Assembly: GCF_001949125.1 (NCBI RefSeq)
Contig: NZ_MSTI01000157.1
Coordinates: forward strand, 1 to 64,000
Reading direction: 5' to 3'
DNA length: 64,000 nucleotides
DNA from: Deinococcus marmoris
GTDB taxonomy: Bacteria; Deinococcota; Deinococci; Deinococcales; Deinococcaceae
The position numbers and the translations under genes were made by a program. A model generated the notes under the pieces. That model was given only the letters and a program-made list of their open reading frames with translations, had not been told where the DNA came from and did no database searches. The first letter of the stretch is position 1; each line of letters begins with the position of its first letter. Positions 25,687-34,728 of this stretch are shown here, piece by piece.

Positions 25687-26376
25687 TCAACCCTCCACCC
25701 CCACCTTCGGGCAGAACGCTGCCATCTCGCACACCGCGCACTGCGGGTTGCGGGCCATGCACACGCGCCGCCCGTGCAGGATCAGCGCGTGGTGCAGGAA
25801 GATCCAGCGTTCACGCGGAAACAGTTTTTGCAGGTCCAGTTCCACCTTGTCGGGGTTGGTCTGCGTGCTGAGGCCCAGTCGGCGCGCGAGGCGGCCCACA
25901 TGGGTATCCACCGCGATGGCCGGATAGCCGTAAGCGTTGCTGAGGACCACGTTGGCGGTCTTGCGCCCCGCGCCGGGCAGGGCCACCACGTCCTCAAAAT
26001 CGTTGGGCACCTCGCCGCCATGCCGCTCGATCATCAACCGCGCCAGCGCCGCCAGATTGCGCGCCTTGCCCCGGTACAGGCCGATGCGCCGGATGAACGG
26101 CTCGATGTCTTCCGCAGATGCCTGACTCATGGCCTGGGCGTCCGGGTACTGCTCAAAGAGGGCGGGCGTGGCGGCATTCACGCTGACATCGGTGGCCTGG
26201 GCGCTCAGGACGGTGGCGACGAGCAGCTCGAAGGGTGTACTGAACTCCAGTTCGGTGCGGGCGTCGGGGTACAGGTGTTCCAATGCCAAGAGGACCTGTG
26301 GAGCGCGCGCCCCGGCCCCCCTTGGCAGGCGAACTGAGCCGCGCCCAGCGGGTTTTTTGGGGGCAGAGGAAGTCAC
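25687..26376 (-). CDS. nth: Endonuclease III (DNA glycosylase/AP lyase)
   Basis: Nth removes oxidised pyrimidines and cuts the abasic site in base-excision repair. The 229-residue product has the helix-hairpin-helix segment ALPGAGRKTANVVL with the catalytic Lys, the catalytic Asp in AVDTHVGRLARR, and the C-terminal 4Fe-4S motif (C-x6-C-x2-C-x5-C in CMARNPQCAVCEMAAFC). It starts at GTG (26376). TAGTTT six bases ahead fits a leaderless transcript. The N-terminal 30 residues are a basic Pro-rich extension. Confidence 0.95.
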   Translation of the reverse strand: MTSSAPKKPAGRGSVRLPRGAGARAPQVLLALEHLYPDARTELEFSTPFELLVATVLSAQATDVSVNAATPALFEQYPDAQAMSQASAEDIEPFIRRIGLYRGKARNLAALARLMIERHGGEVPNDFEDVVALPGAGRKTANVVLSNAYGYPAIAVDTHVGRLARRLGLSTQTNPDKVELDLQKLFPRERWIFLHHALILHGRRVCMARNPQCAVCEMAAFCPKVGVEG

Positions 26377-26459
26377 GCTTTCAAACTAGCGCCTCAGGCC
26401 GTGAATCGTCCGCCCGGAACGGACGCAACCTTTCTTCTGCCCGCCTCGTACAGTGGGGC

Positions 26460-26681
26460 ATGAGAGTCGTCTCCCTGATCTTCGGCATCCTGGCTGCACT
26501 GGGCCTGTTGCTGGGCTTCCTGCCGTTCTTTGGCTGGCTCAACTGGATTTTTGTGCTGCCGCCCGCCGTGCTGGGCCTGATCTTCGGAGCCATGAGCCGG
26601 GACCGGGGCGCGGTGACGCTGAGCGCCGTCGTGGCCGTGCTGGGCGCGCTGCGGCTGATGCTGGGCGGCGGCGTGATCTGA
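26460..26681 (+). CDS. Small membrane protein (73 residues)
   Basis: The product has two or three hydrophobic helices (MRVVSLIFGILAALGLLLGF, LNWIFVLPPAVLGLIFGAM, and a Val/Ala/Leu-rich tail). TACAGT ends five bases before the ATG, fitting a leaderless start and diverging from nth. I do not recognise a family; similar short 'DUF' membrane proteins are common in bacteria. Confidence 0.6.
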   Translation: MRVVSLIFGILAALGLLLGFLPFFGWLNWIFVLPPAVLGLIFGAMSRDRGAVTLSAVVAVLGALRLMLGGGVI

Positions 26682-26787
26682 AAAAAGGTCCACTTATACT
26701 GGACAGTTGGTTGGTTTTTTACTTTCCGGGAAACTTGACTGGGTGACTGTTAGGACCCCTCACTTTTAAGCCTTAGACTTGAGCTGA

Positions 26788-28455
26788 ATGCAGAGCGCAC
26801 CTCCCAGCCCCGTGAATGCGGATCAAATTGACCTTCGACAGGTTTTCGGCACCCTCAGGCGGTACGCGCCGCTGCTGATCCTGACCCCGCTGGTGGTGGC
26901 GGGCGGGACGTATCTGCTGTCCAGTCGGCAGGCCCCGGTGTACGAGTCCAGTGCCAGCATCATCGCGGTGGACAGCAATGCCCAGAACTCGCTGATCAAC
27001 AACACGCTGGTTACGGCCCCGCCGCTGCCACAGGGCGCAGTGGAGCAGGTGCTGCACAGCCGCAATCTGGTGGCCACCATCATCGGACGGCTGGAAAAGA
27101 GCAATTTACCGCCGGAGATCATCCGCAAGATGCGCGCGGACCTGAGCAAGGAACTCTCGGCCAACGTCTTCAAGCGCCTGACTGTACTCGCCCGCCTGGA
27201 CACCCAGCAGCGCGGCGTGTACGAGATCCAGGCGCAGGCCGAGACCCCCGCAGCGGCCATGCAACTGGCTCAGGACGGGGTGGCCGCATTGCTGGACTGG
27301 GACAATGCCCGCGCCAAGCAGAGCGTGACCCGCTCGCGCCAGAGCCTGCAAGGGCAGCTCCAGAATCTGACGGCGCGCATTGATTCTATTCAGGACCCGC
27401 TGGAACGCCAGAGTCTGGTGGCAGCGCGCGGCCAGGTGCTGCAAAACCTGTCGCAGATGGCGGTGCTGGAAACGGCAGCCACCGGCACGCTGATTCCGGT
27501 GGCAGATGCAGTGGCCCCCAACCGGGCCGTCTCACCGCGCCCACTGCGCAATGCGGCTCTGGCCGGACTGCTGGCGCTGTTCCTGGCCACAGGTGTGGTG
27601 CTGCTGAGCGACAGCCTGCGCCGCCGGGTCAACGGCACCGAGGATCTGCTGCCGCTGGGCCTGCCGGTGCTGGCGCAGTTGCCGCTGGTGCGCCGCCGCA
27701 ATCTTGCACAGGGTTTTCTGCCCGCCAGCCACAGCGGCCCGCTGTACGAGAGCATCGGCTTCCTGCGAATTAACGTCATGTCCATGCTGGGCGAGGGCAC
27801 CCACCGCCGTCTGGTCATTTCCAGCTCCTATCCCGGCGAGGGCAAGAGTTCGATGACGGCGGCGCTGGCCGAGAGCCTGGGCGCGGCTGGACAGAAGGTG
27901 CTGGTCATTGACGCGGACTTGCGCCGTCCCACCCAGCTCAAGGTCTGGGCACCGGACCGGATTGGCACCCACCCCCTGTCCAGCACCGACGCCAGCCTGC
28001 CGCCCGCCAATACTGTGACTGAAATGTTCCTGCGCCCGAACGCCGCCCACGCCACACGTGTCGCAACCAATGTGGACCTACTTCCTGCCGGGCCACCTCA
28101 CCGTGGAGACGGCGCGGGCAGCATCCTGAACCAGCCCGCCTTCCGCACATATCTGGACCGCTGGGCGCAGGGCTACGATTACGTGCTGATCGATACCCCG
28201 CCCATGCTAGGCCTGCCCGATACACTGGCCGTGGCCCCCTACACCGATGGTGTGATTCTGGTGGTAGAGGGCGGTAAGACCCGCCTGAACGATGTGGAGC
28301 GCAGCCTGCAAAACGCGCGCGTGGCCAACGTGACCATGCTGGGCATCGTGCTGAACAAGATCGCCCGGACCAACGACTCGTATTACGCTTACGCCTATGG
28401 CACGGCAGACCAGAAAGCGGACGCGGCCCCCGTATTGCCCACAGGCCGGGGCTGA
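26788..28455 (+). CDS. Wzz/Wzc-like chain-length regulator fused to a BY-kinase
   Basis: The 555-residue protein combines a Wzz-type membrane domain (helix near residues 28-48, long periplasm-side coil, second helix near 250-270) with a C-terminal bacterial tyrosine kinase. The kinase has Walker A (SSYPGEGKSSM), Walker A' (VLVIDADLRRP) and Walker B (YVLIDTPP). It ends with a Tyr-rich stretch (SYYAYAYG) that is the likely autophosphorylation site. Such proteins control exopolysaccharide length and export. The next gene is an O-antigen-ligase-like protein, which fits. TAGACT lies eight bases before the ATG. No glycosyltransferases are present in this window. Confidence 0.88.
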   Translation: MQSAPPSPVNADQIDLRQVFGTLRRYAPLLILTPLVVAGGTYLLSSRQAPVYESSASIIAVDSNAQNSLINNTLVTAPPLPQGAVEQVLHSRNLVATIIGRLEKSNLPPEIIRKMRADLSKELSANVFKRLTVLARLDTQQRGVYEIQAQAETPAAAMQLAQDGVAALLDWDNARAKQSVTRSRQSLQGQLQNLTARIDSIQDPLERQSLVAARGQVLQNLSQMAVLETAATGTLIPVADAVAPNRAVSPRPLRNAALAGLLALFLATGVVLLSDSLRRRVNGTEDLLPLGLPVLAQLPLVRRRNLAQGFLPASHSGPLYESIGFLRINVMSMLGEGTHRRLVISSSYPGEGKSSMTAALAESLGAAGQKVLVIDADLRRPTQLKVWAPDRIGTHPLSSTDASLPPANTVTEMFLRPNAAHATRVATNVDLLPAGPPHRGDGAGSILNQPAFRTYLDRWAQGYDYVLIDTPPMLGLPDTLAVAPYTDGVILVVEGGKTRLNDVERSLQNARVANVTMLGIVLNKIARTNDSYYAYAYGTADQKADAAPVLPTGRG

Positions 28456-28501
28456 GCGGCCACGGGGCGCAAATCAATCGCCGGGAACTTGAGGGGAAGA
28501 G

Positions 28502-28558
28502 ATGATCTCTTCCTCTTTTGCACGTTTCCGCCCCGCTCCAGCCTTCCATGACGACTGA
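28502..28558 (+). CDS. Possible 18-residue leader peptide before the O-antigen-ligase-like gene
   Basis: An ATG at 28502, preceded by GAGGGGAAGAG, opens an 18-codon frame ending at TGA (28556-28558), which overlaps the start of the next gene at 28548. The downstream gene has no clear ribosome binding site of its own. The short frame could couple translation to the main gene. Its peptide has no recognised features. Confidence 0.35.
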   Translation: MISSSFARFRPAPAFHDD

Positions 28559-30113
28559 AGACACCACGACCCAGCCCCAGCCCGTCGCCCCGACCCGGCT
28601 CTGGATTCGCGTGTGGCTGGCGCTGCTGGCCCCACTGTATTTCTTCGCACCTGTGGCGGTATTTGCCCTGCCCGCACTGCGCCGTCTGCCCCGCCTGGTG
28701 TGGTGGGTGCTGGGGTTTTACGCTGTGACCCAGCAACTTCCGGCGCTGCTGACCCCGGAACCGCTGATCAACTCCGGGCTGGCGCTGACACGCACGCTGC
28801 TGATGTTCGGGTTTATGGCGCTGGGCACGTCCCTGAACAGCACCCGCCAACTGGCCCCGCTGGGCGTGGGGCTGGCGGTGGTGTACGTCACGGCACTGGG
28901 CCTGACAGGTATCGATGGCCTCAACCCCCTGAGCCAGCGCCTGGGCCACCCCTATATGACCCCCATCACGCTGGGACTGGCCGGGGCGGCAGGGATCTGG
29001 ATGGCGCTGTTCGCCGGGGGAAAATTGTGGTGGCGCGTGCCGCTAGGGACGGTGGCGCTGGGCATTCTGTTGCTGTCGGGCAGCCGGGGACCGCTGCTGG
29101 CGGCGCTGCTGGGCACGGCGCTGGGCTTCGCGGTGCGCCAGAGCCGCCGGGTGGCGCTGGGTATCCTGGCTGGGGCGGCGCTGCTGGCCGGAGGCTTTTA
29201 CGCTGGTACCCGGCTGGATCTGCCCGCCATCAACCGGCTGAGCAACTCGGATACCTCCGGGCGCGATCTGGTCTGGAACAACGCCCTGTCGGTGATCCGC
29301 AGCGAGCCGATCAGCGGCGTGGGCAGCTACCGTCTGGGCGCGCGGCTGTCCCCGCCCGGCGAGAAATGCACGCTGTGGCCCGCCCCAGACGGCACCCTGG
29401 CCCCCTGTCCGGCCTGGATAGACCGCCTGGGCCAGCCGTGGTTGATCGCCCACAACGTCACCCTGCAACAACTGGCCGAGACTGGGCCGCTGGGCCTGCT
29501 GGGCCTGTTCGTGCTGCTGGGCGTGGGCGTGGCGGCAGCGTGGCGACAGCGCGATCCGCTGGGCATCGCGGTCCTCGCGGGCCTGCTGGTGGCCACCGCC
29601 AACGACAACACCCTGATCGTCCCCGGTCCCTTTGTGGGCGAGCTGTTCTGGGTCACCATAGGCTCCGTGCTGGCGCGCATGCCACAGCGTTCTCCCGCCG
29701 TGGGCTGGGCCGGGGGCGCGGCAGCGGCGGGATTGCTGGCTGCCCTCTCGTTTCCGCTGCTGGTGGGGGCGCTGCGGCCCGCGCCCGCGATCAAAGCCTC
29801 GCTGGACGCCCTGATCGCCCCGCGAAACGTTCAGGACACCCAGAACTATCAGGCGTTCGTGCGACTGAACCTGCCGCCCGGCCCCTACCGCGTGTCCCTG
29901 CGGGCCTGCCAGAGCAGTTGCTCCACCATCATCACGCTGCCGGTCACCGCCCCCGCCAGCGGACCCACGGCCCTGCTCAAGCTGAGCGGCAACCTGTATG
30001 ACGCGGCAACGCAACGCGTGGAATTGCTAGTTTATCCGGGCGAAGGCTCGGTGCGTCCGCAGCCGCTGGCGCAGACCTCGTGGACAGTGACGCGCACGGC
30101 GAAATCACCCTGA
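28548..30113 (+). CDS. O-antigen ligase/polymerase-like membrane protein (Wzy_C type)
   Basis: About 520 residues with some ten to twelve hydrophobic helices, a large extracytoplasmic loop with SGRDLVWNNALSVI and GVGSYRLGARLSPPGE... IAHNVTLQQLAETGPLGLLG, the usual Wzy_C pattern, and a C-terminal soluble tail (about 90 residues, beta-rich). Family members join sugar repeat units or ligate them to a carrier. A TTG at 28518 gives ten extra residues. I prefer ATG 28548. It follows the Wzc-like kinase by about 90 bases, so the two probably work on the same surface polysaccharide. Confidence 0.75.
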   Translation: MTTEDTTTQPQPVAPTRLWIRVWLALLAPLYFFAPVAVFALPALRRLPRLVWWVLGFYAVTQQLPALLTPEPLINSGLALTRTLLMFGFMALGTSLNSTRQLAPLGVGLAVVYVTALGLTGIDGLNPLSQRLGHPYMTPITLGLAGAAGIWMALFAGGKLWWRVPLGTVALGILLLSGSRGPLLAALLGTALGFAVRQSRRVALGILAGAALLAGGFYAGTRLDLPAINRLSNSDTSGRDLVWNNALSVIRSEPISGVGSYRLGARLSPPGEKCTLWPAPDGTLAPCPAWIDRLGQPWLIAHNVTLQQLAETGPLGLLGLFVLLGVGVAAAWRQRDPLGIAVLAGLLVATANDNTLIVPGPFVGELFWVTIGSVLARMPQRSPAVGWAGGAAAAGLLAALSFPLLVGALRPAPAIKASLDALIAPRNVQDTQNYQAFVRLNLPPGPYRVSLRACQSSCSTIITLPVTAPASGPTALLKLSGNLYDAATQRVELLVYPGEGSVRPQPLAQTSWTVTRTAKSP

Positions 30114-30352
30114 ACAGCAGGGGTTGACCATCAATGGTTCGGACGTTCTCGGCAACGACTTGGGGGCGAGACCCGAAACGCACTTCTCCGTCCCTAGTCA
30201 ACTGGCAGATGGACAGAGCCGCGCCTCAGCTCAGCCTTGATCGGCTCAGAGACTTCAGGGCCGTCGCCACAAAAGGCGAGGCCGCCATTTCCTTGCCGTG
30301 CCACACGTCGCCTGCAACCTGCTACGGCTTCTGGGTTTTGATCAGACGGACC
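30114..30352. other. Spacer between convergent genes
   Basis: The 239 bases between the ligase-like gene and the subtilase hold no supported gene. A few short G/C-rich inverted words occur (for example around 30260-30290) but no hairpin is strong enough to call a terminator. Confidence 0.4.
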
Positions 30353-31729
30353 CTAGCGCAATGCGGCGCGCACGGCGGCGGCGGCGTCCAGCACGGGCAG
30401 GCCGCTGGAACGGTTGACATTCGCCAGCAGAAGGGTGCGGGTCTGTTCCGCGCTCAGACCGGGGTTTGCGCCGCGCATCAGGGCCACGACGCCGCTGACC
30501 AGCGGGGCGGAGAAACTGGTGCCCGCCTCCAGCCCATAGCCGCCGCCAGATGCCAGCACAGGAATGTCCAGTTCCGGCGTGCTGCCCGGACAGATGCCGC
30601 CTACCCCACCCGGCGCGACGATGTCCAGCACGCGGGGATGCTGGGCATTTGGGCGGGCACTGTAGCAGGCCAGTGCGTTGTCGCTACTACCTAGCGCCCC
30701 GACGGCGATCACGTCCGGGTGGCTGGCCGGGTAATAGACCCCTTCACTGGCCGAGTTGCCCGCCGCCGCGACGATCACCGCCGTTTTTGCCGCCGCCGTG
30801 AGGGCCGCATCCAGCACCGCGTCCTCGATTCCCGGCGCACCCAGACTGATGTTGATGACTCTGGCTCCCTGCTGAACGGCGTAGTTCAGTCCGGCAGTCA
30901 GGTCCGCTGTGCTGCCATTGCCGCTGCTGTCCAGCACCTCGATCCCCATGACTGGCCCGCTCCAGACCACGCCCGCGAGGCCCACGCCGTTGTTGGTCCT
31001 CGCGCCGATCAGACCCGTGACCTCGGTGCCGTGTTCGCTGGCCGTGACCTCACCCGTAGCGGGGCCAGCCGCCAGACAGGACACCCCGGCTTCCAGGCGG
31101 CCCTGCAATTCGGGATGGCTGCGGTCCGGGGCCGAGTCCAGCACGGCGATCCTGGCCCCCAGCGGCGTTTTGCCCGCCGCCGTCAGTGCGTCCCAGGCCG
31201 CCGGAACGCGGGCGCGCACCAGATAGTTCTGGAACACGTTGACGCCTCCCACCTTCAGGCCTGCGTTGCCCGGAAAGGCGGGATCGTTCGGCAGGGCCAG
31301 CGCCCGGTACACGTAGTTGGGCTGGGTCCGCAGACCCGCCGCCCCCAGGCGCTGCGCGAAGGCCCGGTCATCCTCGCCCGCCGGAGTCCGCGCCAGTTGC
31401 ACGCCGGGCACCACGGCCTGCGTCTGCACGCCGGACAGCGCGCTGAGGGCCTGGGCACTCAGGTTCGTGGCAGCGCCGCCCTGCAAGATCAGCACCTGTC
31501 CCGGCACATGCGCGGCGCTCCAGTCGGACGTGGCCTGTGGCCAGCTCAGGGGCGCGGCCTCCAGTGAAGCTGCGCCCACCCCGGCGGCCCCCAGGGTGCG
31601 GCAGGCTGCCGGGGTGGGCGGCTCAACCGGGTCTGGCCTGGGCATCGGCTCCGGCGTGACCGGCTGGTCCAGACAGGCGGTCAGAAGCAGCGGCAACAGC
31701 AGGGCGGACATCAGCACACGGCGGGGCAT
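30353..31729 (-). CDS. Secreted subtilisin-like serine protease, lipoprotein
   Basis: This 458-residue S8-family protease begins with a lipoprotein signal (MPRRVLMSALLLPLLLTAC; Cys19 the likely lipid site). A Pro-rich stretch and a propeptide-like domain (about residues 60-145) come next. The catalytic triad is visible: Asp in IAVLDSAPDRSHPEL, His in SEHGTEVTGL, Ser in GTSFSAPLVSG. The oxyanion Asn sits in VAAAGNSASEG. It should degrade proteins at the cell surface or outside. Several Cys residues may form disulfides. TACCCT lies six bases before the ATG. Confidence 0.92.
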   Translation of the reverse strand: MPRRVLMSALLLPLLLTACLDQPVTPEPMPRPDPVEPPTPAACRTLGAAGVGAASLEAAPLSWPQATSDWSAAHVPGQVLILQGGAATNLSAQALSALSGVQTQAVVPGVQLARTPAGEDDRAFAQRLGAAGLRTQPNYVYRALALPNDPAFPGNAGLKVGGVNVFQNYLVRARVPAAWDALTAAGKTPLGARIAVLDSAPDRSHPELQGRLEAGVSCLAAGPATGEVTASEHGTEVTGLIGARTNNGVGLAGVVWSGPVMGIEVLDSSGNGSTADLTAGLNYAVQQGARVINISLGAPGIEDAVLDAALTAAAKTAVIVAAAGNSASEGVYYPASHPDVIAVGALGSSDNALACYSARPNAQHPRVLDIVAPGGVGGICPGSTPELDIPVLASGGGYGLEAGTSFSAPLVSGVVALMRGANPGLSAEQTRTLLLANVNRSSGLPVLDAAAAVRAALR

Positions 31730-31733
31730 GATT

Positions 31734-32333
31734 TCAGGGTACAGGCCCCGAAGCTGAGACGCGTGGGGCCGCCGCTTCCCCGGCTGGACCGCTGCCCCAG
31801 ATGTGTGGCGCGGTGCGGGCCGTCCAACCCCCGATCACCCGCGCCACGTTGTGCAGCAGGGCGTCCCCACAGTCGATTTCCAGGTCATAGGCGCTGAAGG
31901 TATGCACGGTCCGGGCGTCGCGGCGGGCCTCACCCGTCTGGCGGTCCCCACGCGCCGCCTCGCGCCGTTCCAGTTCCCCCACCGGGCAGTGCAGACCCAC
32001 CAGATACACGTCGTGCGGGGCCAGCAGTTCGCGCAGGTGGTCCCGCTGCGCCCTGTTCTCAATGATCAGGTCCACCACCAGATTGTTCCCGGCCTCCAGC
32101 AACGCGGGCAGGCAGCGGTAGAAGCCGCCGAAGACCTGCGGGCGGATGCGCGGCCAGTCGCGGACCTTTCCCTGGGGGGTGCGCGGCAGCACGTCGGCAC
32201 CGAACATAAAAAAGTCCAGCGAGAAATGCAGAAAGGGGATGTCCAGGGCGTCCCGCAGCGCGCGGCAGAGGGTGGTCTTTCCGGCGCTGGACGCCCCGTT
32301 GATCAGGATGATGTGGCCGGGCAGCGGGGTCAT
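31734..32333 (-). CDS. Chloramphenicol phosphotransferase-like P-loop kinase
   Basis: The 199-residue product fits the CPT family: Walker A NGASSAGKTTL at the N-terminus, a likely catalytic Asp in FLHFSLDFFMFG, and VDLIIEN followed by VYLVGLHCPVGELERREAARGDR. The family includes enzymes that phosphorylate chloramphenicol, but homologues in organisms not making that drug probably act on other hydroxyl substrates. GAGACT six bases before the ATG may be a weak leaderless box. It ends four bases before the subtilase start codon region, on the same strand. Confidence 0.75.
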   Translation of the reverse strand: MTPLPGHIILINGASSAGKTTLCRALRDALDIPFLHFSLDFFMFGADVLPRTPQGKVRDWPRIRPQVFGGFYRCLPALLEAGNNLVVDLIIENRAQRDHLRELLAPHDVYLVGLHCPVGELERREAARGDRQTGEARRDARTVHTFSAYDLEIDCGDALLHNVARVIGGWTARTAPHIWGSGPAGEAAAPRVSASGPVP

Positions 32334-32385
32334 GGCCCCAGTCTCCCATTCAATTCCTTCTCTTCAATCCAGCTTCAACCCACCC

Positions 32386-32453
32386 AATCCAGCGCCCGTG
32401 TTAATCCAGCGCTCGTGTTAATCCAGTGCCCGTACTCATACAGCGCCCGTGTT
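32386..32453. repeat. Four tandem 17-base repeats in an intergenic gap
   Basis: Four direct copies, starting at 32386, 32403, 32420 and 32437, are based on AATCCAGCGCCCGTGTT and vary at a few positions each. They lie between the CPT-like gene and the CBS-domain gene. No gene uses them. They may be a binding array or a slippage-prone tract. Confidence 0.75.
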
Positions 32454-32580
32454 TCGGTACGGCCCAGCACGCGCGGTAATGCGCCCGTAATGCCGGGGGA
32501 AGAGGCTGTTTCCAGTCCAGAAGCCTGCACGCACGCACGTCTAGCACTCAGCCCAGTCAATCAGCCCGGAGGTTCGCCCC

Positions 32581-33504
32581 ATGTCCGATCAGACCACGTC
32601 CCAGAACTCAGCTCCCCAGGCCGCAACGCCTCAGCACGCAGCCGCCCCCAGCTCCACGCCCGCGCTGACGGTGCAGGACGCCATGCATCCCCGCGCCGTG
32701 AGCATCGGCGCGCACGAAACGCTGGCCGACGCCGTGGTCGCCATGCAGGAACTGAAGGTCAAGCGGATGCCGGTGACGCAGAACAACAGGGTGATCGGCA
32801 TCCTCACGGACGGCGAGGTCCGCCGCAACCTGCCGCCGCTCAAGGAAGGGCTGACCCCCTGGGACTTTGCGGGCCGGGTCGGGCGGGTGCGGGTGCGCGA
32901 GGCCATGCGCCAGCCTGTGCATACGGTCACCCCTGAGACGCCGCTGGCGACAGCGATCCACACCATGCTGGAACGGCATATCGGCGGGCTGCCCGTGGTG
33001 GACGGGGACGGCGTTCTGCTGGGCATGCTGACCCTGACCGACGTTCTGCGTGCCGAGGCCAGAACCCCCCGCCTGCGCTGGGGCGCGGTAGAGCAGCACA
33101 TGACCGTGGGCGTGGTGACCACCCCCGCCGACGCCCCGGCACACGAAGCGGCAGCCAAATTAAAGATCTCGCGTCTGCGCGTGCTGCCCGTGCTTCAGGA
33201 CGGGGTGCTGACGGGCCTGCTGCATGAGGTTGATCTGGCCGAGGCCATAGACCGCGCCAGCGCTGGCCACGGCGACACGGTGATGGGCGGTCAGTTCTTC
33301 CTGGAAGGCAAAACGGCCCGTGACCTGATGCGCCCGCCCACCGGCCACATGCGCGACGGCACCCCCATGCGCGACGCCCTGAGCCAGATGCTGGCGCTGG
33401 ACGTTCACGGTCTGCCCGTAGTGGACGACGGCGGCAGACTGCTGGGCGTGGTCACCATCAGCGACGTGCTGAAAACCGTGCTGGGGCAGGCGCAGGAGGG
33501 GTAG
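32581..33504 (+). CDS. Protein with four CBS domains
   Basis: After a Ser/Ala/Thr-rich N-terminal tail (residues 1-28), this 307-residue protein is made only of two CBS pairs. Each CBS domain has the pattern VQDAM... VxGxLTDGEV or GLPVVDGDGVLLGMLTLTDVL (about residues 33-80, 103-155, 165-220 and 245-303). CBS pairs bind adenosine nucleotides and usually sense energy status. No catalytic domain is attached, so it may be a regulatory subunit. GGAGG lies nine bases before the ATG. Confidence 0.85.
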   Translation: MSDQTTSQNSAPQAATPQHAAAPSSTPALTVQDAMHPRAVSIGAHETLADAVVAMQELKVKRMPVTQNNRVIGILTDGEVRRNLPPLKEGLTPWDFAGRVGRVRVREAMRQPVHTVTPETPLATAIHTMLERHIGGLPVVDGDGVLLGMLTLTDVLRAEARTPRLRWGAVEQHMTVGVVTTPADAPAHEAAAKLKISRLRVLPVLQDGVLTGLLHEVDLAEAIDRASAGHGDTVMGGQFFLEGKTARDLMRPPTGHMRDGTPMRDALSQMLALDVHGLPVVDDGGRLLGVVTISDVLKTVLGQAQEG

Positions 33505-33513
33505 AGCGGGAAT

Positions 33514-33567
33514 GGGTTGGCGACGAGGCGCTGAAGGATACCTTCCTCAACGCCTCGTCGCCAACCC
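33514..33567 (+). terminator. Long perfect hairpin after the CBS gene
   Basis: GGGTTGGCGACGAGGCG (33514-33530) pairs with CGCCTCGTCGCCAACCC (33551-33567) over all 17 bases. The 20-base loop contains a second small stem, GAAGG/CCTTC. No T run follows, so it is either a non-canonical terminator or a repeat/structured RNA. Confidence 0.55.
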
Positions 33568-33617
33568 CGTAACCTCCCTCTCCCTCTGATTCCGCCGTCT
33601 GCCCCAGACTGAGGGGG

Positions 33618-34538
33618 ATGTCCGCCCCTGCCCCACCGACGTTCTCACACCCCTTCCGGGCGTACTCGCCTGCCGATTTCCACTTTCCACTGCCGGAAGG
33701 CCACCGCTTCCCGTATTACAAATACGCCGGGGTGCGCGATTTGCTGCGCCCGCATCTGCCCGTGCCGGACGCGCCCGCCCTGCGCTGGGCCGATGCGGCG
33801 CGCGTGCATGATCCGCACTGGCTGCGGCGCTGGCGGCGGGGAGAGGTAGGGAAAAACGAGGAACGCGCCCTGGGATTGCCGTGGTCCCCGGAGATGGTGG
33901 AGCGTTCGCGCCGCGCGGCTGGCGGCTCACTGGCAGCCCTGCACGACGCCATGAATACTGGCTGGGGCGCGAATCTGGCGGGTGGCACGCACCATTCCTT
34001 CCGCGACCGCGCCGAGGGCTTCTGCCTGCTCAACGATGCCGCGCTGCTCACAAAGGTGGCGCTGGACGACGGACTGGCCTCACGGGTGGCCGTGATCGAT
34101 CTGGACGTGCATCAGGGCAACGGCACGGCGGCCATGCTGGGCGCGGAGGCGCGGGCCTTTACCCTCAGCATTCACGGCGAGCGCAATTACCCGTTTCGCA
34201 AGGAGATCAGCTCGCTGGACCTGGGCCTGGGCGACGGCGTGACCGACAGCGAGTATCTGGATGTGCTGCACAGGCAGGTGCTGCCCGCCATAGAGGCGTT
34301 CCGGCCCGATCTGCTCCTCTTTCTGGCGGGGGCGGACGTGCTGGCCGGGGACCGCTTCGGGCGCTTTGCCCTGAGCCTGGAGGGCCTGCGCGAACGCAAC
34401 CGCGCGGTACTGAACTGGGCGAAAATGGCGGCCATTCCCGTGGTGACGGTGCTGGCCGGAGGCTACAACAACGACCACGATCTGACCATTAAAGCCCATG
34501 CCAGCGTGGTTTTGGACGGTCTGGAAGTGCTGGGCTAG
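33618..34538 (+). CDS. Histone-deacetylase-family hydrolase
   Basis: The 306-residue protein belongs to the arginase/deacetylase fold (Hist_deacetyl). Visible motifs are [14 protein letters not shown] with the two active-site His, [14 protein letters not shown] with zinc ligands, [12 protein letters not shown], and [14 protein letters not shown] with the final zinc Asp. Bacterial members include acetoin-utilisation (AcuC) and acetylpolyamine amidohydrolases, as well as lysine deacetylases. The substrate is not settled by the sequence. TGAGGGGG directly before the ATG is a weak ribosome site. CAGACT could also act as a leaderless box. Confidence 0.85.
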   Translation: MSAPAPPTFSHPFRAYSPADFHFPLPEGHRFPYYKYAGVRDLLRPHLPVPDAPALRWADAARVHDPHWLRRWRRGEVGKNEERALGLPWSPEMVERSRRAAGGSLAALHDAMNTGWGANLAGGTHHSFRDRAEGFCLLNDAALLTKVALDDGLASRVAVIDLDVHQGNGTAAMLGAEARAFTLSIHGERNYPFRKEISSLDLGLGDGVTDSEYLDVLHRQVLPAIEAFRPDLLLFLAGADVLAGDRFGRFALSLEGLRERNRAVLNWAKMAAIPVVTVLAGGYNNDHDLTIKAHASVVLDGLEVLG

Positions 34539-34584
34539 GCGAGGGATGAAAGCGGAAATTTGGTCAGTCTTCATACTGTGTGGC

Positions 34585-34596
34585 CTGAACGTTCAG
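34585..34596. promoter_or_regulatory. Perfect 12-base palindrome upstream of the DdrI-like gene
   Basis: CTGAACGTTCAG is a perfect palindrome 133 bases before the ddrI-like start. Similar half sites (TGTTCAG, TTGTTCA) follow within 50 bases. It may be an operator for the regulator itself or for another factor. The Crp-type TGTGA...TCACA pattern is not present. Confidence 0.3.
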
Positions 34597-34728
34597 AGGT
34601 TGTTCAAAGCTTGTACAGTGCTGGTACGAAAGGCTGTTCAGAGAAGTTGCGTCAGGTGCAGTACGCGGGTCCGACTCGAGTGAGCCGAACTTTTTTCTGA
34701 AATGCCCCTTGTCCCCACAGGAGCGTCC

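Noticed and set aside
34539..34728. Radiation/desiccation response motif upstream of the DdrI-like gene
   Set aside because: No sequence close to the TTATGTCATTGACATAA consensus was seen. The AT-rich repeat before argG also does not match it.
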